From Collinsella sp. (GTDB lineage Bacteria; Actinomycetota; Coriobacteriia; Coriobacteriales; Coriobacteriaceae): 8,967 nucleotides of DNA. Shown in pieces: positions 6,295 through 8,967 of this stretch; the stretch's first letter is position 1, and each line of letters starts with the position of its first letter. A program made the position numbers and the translations under genes. The stretch lies in contig JAGZWV010000056.1 of the NCBI GenBank assembly GCA_018378775.1, forward strand, positions 1 through 8,967. The letters run 5' to 3'. The notes beneath the pieces were generated by a model. The model made no database searches. It saw only the letters and a program-made list of their open reading frames with translations, and was not told the origin of the DNA.

Positions 6295-7434
6295 TTAGTA
6301 GTCCACCGCCGCAGGGCTGTTCATCCAATCGCTCACAAACGCGCCGTAACGGCCCTCGATAATGGCCTGGCGGGCACGCTGCATAAGGTTGAGCAGGTAG
6401 TAAATGTTGTGCATTGACAGCAGAATGCCGCCGAGCATCTCCTTCTGCGTGACCATGTGGCGGATGAGCGCGCGGCTGTAGCCGCCCGTGCACACCGGGC
6501 AGGTGCAAGTGGGGTCGATGGGGCCGTCGTCGTGCGCAAAGCGCGCGTTGCGGAAGTTAAGGCGACCCTCGCTGGAAAACGCCGTGCCCATACGACCGGT
6601 GCGCGTCGGCAGGACGCAGTCAAACATATCGATGCCCACGCCCACACCGCGCACGAGGGTGGTGGGGTTGCCGACGCCCATCAGGTAGCGCGGCTTGTGC
6701 TTAGGCATGTACTCGGAAGCGAGCGGCGCCAGCGTCTCGAACATGGTCTCGTGGTCCTCGCCCACCGAGTAGCCGCCGATGCCGTAGCCGGGGAAGTCGC
6801 CGCACTCCTCCAGGTGGCGTAGCGAACGCAGGCGCAGGTCCAGATGCATGCCGCCCTGGACGATGCCAAAGAGTGCCTGGTCATCGCGGGTGTGTGCCTT
6901 ATAGCAGCGCTCTGCCCACATGCTCGACAGCTCCACGGCGCGCTCAACGTAGGCGCGCGTGGCGGGATAGCCCGGGCACTGGTCGAGCTGCATGCAGATG
7001 TCGGAGCCGAGCTTCATGGCGATCTCCATGTTGTCCTCGGGCGTCCAGAACACGTGGCGGCCATCGTAGTCGTTGACGATAAAACGCACGCCCTCGTCGG
7101 TAAGCTTGACAGCGTCGTTGTGGCTAAAGACCTGGAAGCCGCCCGAGTCGGTGAGGATGGGGCCGTGCCAGTTCATGAACTTGTGCAGTCCGCCCAGCTC
7201 GGCGATGGTGTCCTCGCCGGGACGCATGGACAGGTGGTAGGTGTTGGCGAGGACGATCTGGGCACCGAGTTGCTTGACGGTCTCGGTGGGAATGCCCTTG
7301 ACGTTTGCCTTGGTGCCCACGGGCATAAAGATCGGCGTCTCGATGTCGCCGTGTGGGGTGTGCAGCACGCCGGCGCGTGCGTGCGTCGTCGGGTCCTCGG
7401 CAATCAGGTCGAATTTAAAGAGGCTCTGGTCCAT
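6295..7434 (-). CDS. tgt: tRNA-guanine(34) transglycosylase
   Basis: This enzyme exchanges guanine 34 in the anticodon of GUN tRNAs (Asp, Asn, His, Tyr) for a queuosine precursor base (preQ1 in most bacteria, queuine in some salvagers). The 379-residue product has the normal length. Visible landmarks are PVGTKANVKG (38-47), NTYHLSMRPG (64-73), LTD96SGGFQVFS with the base-recognising D96, GIVQGG, the catalytic nucleophile in MFD272CVLPTRTGR, and the zinc site C310-x-C312-x2-C315 with H342 in LSMHN. All key residues are present, so it should be active. The start has AAGGAG nine bases upstream and a consensus TATAAT 38 bases upstream. No queuosine synthesis gene is adjacent. It is transcribed alone, bounded by hairpins on both sides. 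Confidence 0.97.
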   Translation of the reverse strand: MDQSLFKFDLIAEDPTTHARAGVLHTPHGDIETPIFMPVGTKANVKGIPTETVKQLGAQIVLANTYHLSMRPGEDTIAELGGLHKFMNWHGPILTDSGGFQVFSHNDAVKLTDEGVRFIVNDYDGRHVFWTPEDNMEIAMKLGSDICMQLDQCPGYPATRAYVERAVELSSMWAERCYKAHTRDDQALFGIVQGGMHLDLRLRSLRHLEECGDFPGYGIGGYSVGEDHETMFETLAPLASEYMPKHKPRYLMGVGNPTTLVRGVGVGIDMFDCVLPTRTGRMGTAFSSEGRLNFRNARFAHDDGPIDPTCTCPVCTGGYSRALIRHMVTQKEMLGGILLSMHNIYYLLNLMQRARQAIIEGRYGAFVSDWMNSPAAVDY

Positions 7435-7471
7435 AAACTGGAACTCCTTGGTTGCGGTTCATACGCAGACC

Positions 7472-7477
7472 ATTATA
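7472..7477 (-). promoter_or_regulatory. -10 box of the tgt promoter
   Basis: The complement reads a perfect TATAAT, 37 bases before the tgt start, implying a leader of about 30 bases. No good -35 hexamer is seen at 16-18 bases; TTGCGG lies too close. The call rests on the -10 match and its position. Confidence 0.5.
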
Positions 7478-7550
7478 CGGGCAACCCGCAAAGAGCACCG
7501 ACTCGACAGAAACTGGTGTAAAGGGGTCAGGCTACTTTGCACCAAACACT

Positions 7551-7639
7551 AATGATCCCTTGGGCACGGAGGAAAACGGATCACCGGGTCAGACCAACCC
7601 CCTCGGTGATCCGTTTTCCTCCGTCCCCAACGGATCATT
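7551..7639. repeat. Long palindrome with 36-base arms, REP-like family C
   Basis: Bases 7551-7586 pair with 7604-7639, with mismatches at only two positions; the inner 21 pairs (7566-7586 with 7604-7624) are perfect. The spacer is 17 bases. The outer arms read AATGATCC...TTGGG and CCCAA..GGATCATT. It is much longer than a terminator needs and shares a GGGAC-type core with the palindromes at 820, 902 and 4518. Confidence 0.9.
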
Positions 7640-7693
7640 CCGATGTTTCGGCAATGCCAGCGAGCGGTCGCCAGAGCGAACAAATTGGCATGA

Positions 7694-7734
7694 AAAGAGG
7701 GCGGCATTGACCTTCTGGTCATGCCGCCCTCTTT
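7694..7734 (-). terminator. Terminator of the SDR gene
   Basis: AAAGAGGGCGGCAT (7694-7707) pairs perfectly with ATGCCGCCCTCTTT (7721-7734), extended inward by GACC/GGTC (7709-7720) around a TTCT loop. On the minus strand the stem ends in TTTT (complement of 7693-7696) some 75 bases after the SDR stop. The symmetric A/T ends mean it may work in both directions. It sits inside a wider imperfect inverted repeat, GCGGTCGCCAGAGCGA (7664-7679) against TCGCTCTGGTGACCGC (7748-7763). Confidence 0.75.
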
Positions 7735-7776
7735 GAATGACAAGTTGTCGCTCTGGTGACCGCGCAGCGTCGACTC

Positions 7777-7804
7777 GTTACGCGGTTTGGTAAAACCGCG
7801 TAAC
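7777..7804. repeat. Perfect 12-pair hairpin next to the SDR stop codon
   Basis: GTTACGCGGTTT (7777-7788) and AAACCGCGTAAC (7793-7804) form a perfect stem with a 4-base loop, two bases beyond the SDR stop. No T run follows on the minus strand, so it is more likely an mRNA 3'-end stabiliser or a small repeat than a terminator by itself. Confidence 0.65.
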
Positions 7805-7806
7805 CC

Positions 7807-8607
7807 CTAGGGACGCTGACCCATACCACCCTCGAGGGTGACGGTCTCGCCATTCATATACTTAAAGTCGGGGCCGCAAAGCTGAACGACCACGCGGCCG
7901 ATCTCCTTCTCGACGTCGCCGTAGTGGCCCGCCGGCGGCATGTGGACGTTGGCCTTGAACGCCTCGGGATAGGCTTCCTGGAAGTTCTCGAGCGCAGCAG
8001 TCCAGGCAAGCGGGCACACGATGTTGACGTTGATGCCGTCCTTGCCCCACTCGTTGGCGGCGACGCGGGTCAGGCCGCGGATGCCCTCCTTGGCGGCAGC
8101 ATAGCTGCACTGGCCATAGTTGCCAAACAGGCCGGCGCCCGAAGCAAAGTTGACCACGGAGCCCTTGGTCTCCTTCAGGTGCGGATAGGCCTTCTGCATG
8201 TACAGGTAGGTGGCATACAGGCCAGAGTAAATGGCCAGGTTAAACTGGTCCATGGTGTGGTCGGCGATGGTCACGCCCGAGGCACTGGCCTGAGCGTTGT
8301 TGACGACGGCGTCGATGCGACCGAGCTCCTCGATGGCCTTGTCGATAACGTTCTGCACGACGGCCTCGTTGTCCTGGCCGGCGGAGACATCGGCCTGAAC
8401 AGGGAGAACCTTGACGCCGTACTCGGCCTCGAGGGATTCCTTGGCAGCCTCGAGCTTGGCAACGTTGCGGCCGGTAATGACGAGGTTTGCGCCCTCCTTG
8501 GCAAAAGCGATATCGATACCGTAGCCGATGGAGCCAGCGGAGCCGTCCTTGAGCGTGGCCTTGCCGCCGCCGGTGACGATCACGGTCTTACCAGTGAAAA
8601 GTCCCAT
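7807..8607 (-). CDS. Short-chain dehydrogenase/reductase (SDR) family oxidoreductase
   Basis: A 266-residue classical-type SDR, expected to reduce or oxidise a carbonyl/alcohol with NAD(P)(H) in the cytosol. The Rossmann start is TVIVTGGG at 8-15, followed by KATLKDGSAG and then SIGYG at 26-30, so the usual TGxxxGIG turn carries an insertion of about nine residues. VITGRN after the second strand has an Arg that often favours NADPH. The catalytic triad is intact: S156 in NFASGAG, Y169 and K173 in SYAAAK. The NNAG motif reads NNAQ. CPLAWT replaces the common PG turn. The start is ATG 8607, with AAGGA six bases upstream; a frame extending to 8655 lacks a site. Substrate unknown: steroid or bile-acid, sugar or fatty-acyl substrates are all possible, and gut coriobacteria do carry hydroxysteroid SDRs, but nothing here proves that. 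Confidence 0.9.
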   Translation of the reverse strand: MGLFTGKTVIVTGGGKATLKDGSAGSIGYGIDIAFAKEGANLVITGRNVAKLEAAKESLEAEYGVKVLPVQADVSAGQDNEAVVQNVIDKAIEELGRIDAVVNNAQASASGVTIADHTMDQFNLAIYSGLYATYLYMQKAYPHLKETKGSVVNFASGAGLFGNYGQCSYAAAKEGIRGLTRVAANEWGKDGINVNIVCPLAWTAALENFQEAYPEAFKANVHMPPAGHYGDVEKEIGRVVVQLCGPDFKYMNGETVTLEGGMGQRP

Positions 8608-8895
8608 ATAAAGTCCTTTCAAATCGCGACGGGCGCACCCGCCGACTGCGCGCATCCAAATAAACGCGACAAAAGCTGAAATGCAACTTTAACGGGTTCA
8701 AGTGAAAAGAAAAGGCCTCGGCAGGCGAACGGCATAACGTCTTTCGGCGAAGGGATTGTCAAGTACAAACTGGATAAAGTGGCCGAGTTTTTGCTATCGA
8801 CGCGAGCCATCGAACACGTTTTGAAACTTTGCTGCAGCGCGCGGGATGTCGACGCGAGACTTTATCATAGGGTGACAAACAACGATGAGGAGCAC

Positions 8896-8967
8896 ATGCC
8901 TATGACAGACGAGCTGGACCCCCAGACTCAACAGCATATTGATGATTCCGCAGACGTCACCGCAGAT
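8896..8967 (+). CDS. N-terminus of an unidentified gene, cut by the window edge
   Basis: ATG 8896 opens a frame with no stop to the end of the window, giving MPMTDELDPQTQQHIDDSAD and four more residues. GAGGAG lies at 8887-8892. The second ATG at 8902 is nine bases from it and the first only three, so 8902 may be the true start. The peptide is acidic and shows no signal peptide. It is divergent from the SDR gene across a 288-base gap. TATCAT at 8863-8868 could be its -10 box, but no good -35 was found. The product cannot be named from 24 residues. Confidence 0.6.
   Translation, partial: MPMTDELDPQTQQHIDDSADVTAD

Larger units (their letters stand above)
7435..7806. other. Hairpin-dense gap between tgt and the SDR gene
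   Basis: There is no gene in these 372 bases. It holds the tgt -10 box and then four consecutive palindromic structures filling almost all of 7515-7804: a 9-pair hairpin at 7515-7543 (GGTGTAAAG with CTTTGCACC, one G-T pair), the long palindrome 7551-7639, the terminator hairpin 7694-7734 nested in a wider imperfect inverted repeat (about 7659-7769), and a 12-pair hairpin at 7777-7804. They are listed separately where well supported. Confidence 0.7.

Noticed and set aside
6844..7521. A 225-codon + strand frame opposite tgt
   Set aside because: It is the antisense shadow of tgt: all key tgt residues are on the minus strand, and long open antisense frames are common in GC-rich genes.
7924..8679. 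A 251-codon + strand frame opposite the SDR gene
   Set aside because: It is low-complexity, rich in Gly, Val, Leu and Asp, and mirrors the SDR codons; no ribosome site or family motif is seen.

Overview
The window looks like a chromosomal segment from a GC-rich Gram-positive gut anaerobe, most probably Collinsella or another coriobacterium. That rests on the gene families, the GC-rich codon use of the housekeeping genes, the Shine-Dalgarno sites and the many intergenic palindromes; no marker gene proves the genus. Reading left to right there is the 3' part of a frameshifted DegV-family gene (+, 1-806), two strong palindromes (820-962), a broken-off 3' tail of a LOG-family gene (-, 974-1103), an AT-richer 400-base non-coding leader, a 984-residue primase-helicase protein of the TOTE conflict-system type (+, 1522-4476), a second copy of the first palindrome (4518-4584), a YafQ/DinJ-type toxin-antitoxin pair (-, 4598-5208) with an operator-like inverted repeat, the intact LOG-family gene (-, 5323-6081), tgt (-, 6295-7434), a 370-base gap packed with hairpins (7515-7804), a short-chain dehydrogenase (-, 7807-8607) and the first codons of an unidentified gene (+, 8896 to the edge).

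The main result is the architecture of the middle. The 3' end of the LOG gene occurs twice in direct orientation, at 974-1103 and 5323-5452. By hand count the copies match at 109 of 130 bases, but over the last 42 codons they differ by only two amino acids. The 4.2 kb between the copies (about 1104-5322) holds exactly the primase-helicase gene and the toxin-antitoxin pair. The primase-helicase gene also looks less GC-rich than the genes around it. The simplest reading is a small defence/addiction island that sits at the 3' end of the LOG gene and replaced that end with a version from a related strain, leaving the old tail behind. No integrase or transposase is visible.

The primase-helicase reads as Zn-cluster plus archaeo-eukaryotic primase domain, SF2 helicase, and a C-terminal phospholipase-D-like domain whose HKD motif appears lost. 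In known systems such proteins are thought to act on foreign nucleic acid; this one has no obvious intact nuclease beside it. The toxin-antitoxin pair could stabilise the island. The rest is ordinary metabolism: queuosine tRNA modification (tgt), a LOG-type nucleotide hydrolase, an NAD(P)H-dependent SDR and fatty-acid binding (DegV). These genes are separated by terminators and long REP-like palindromes.
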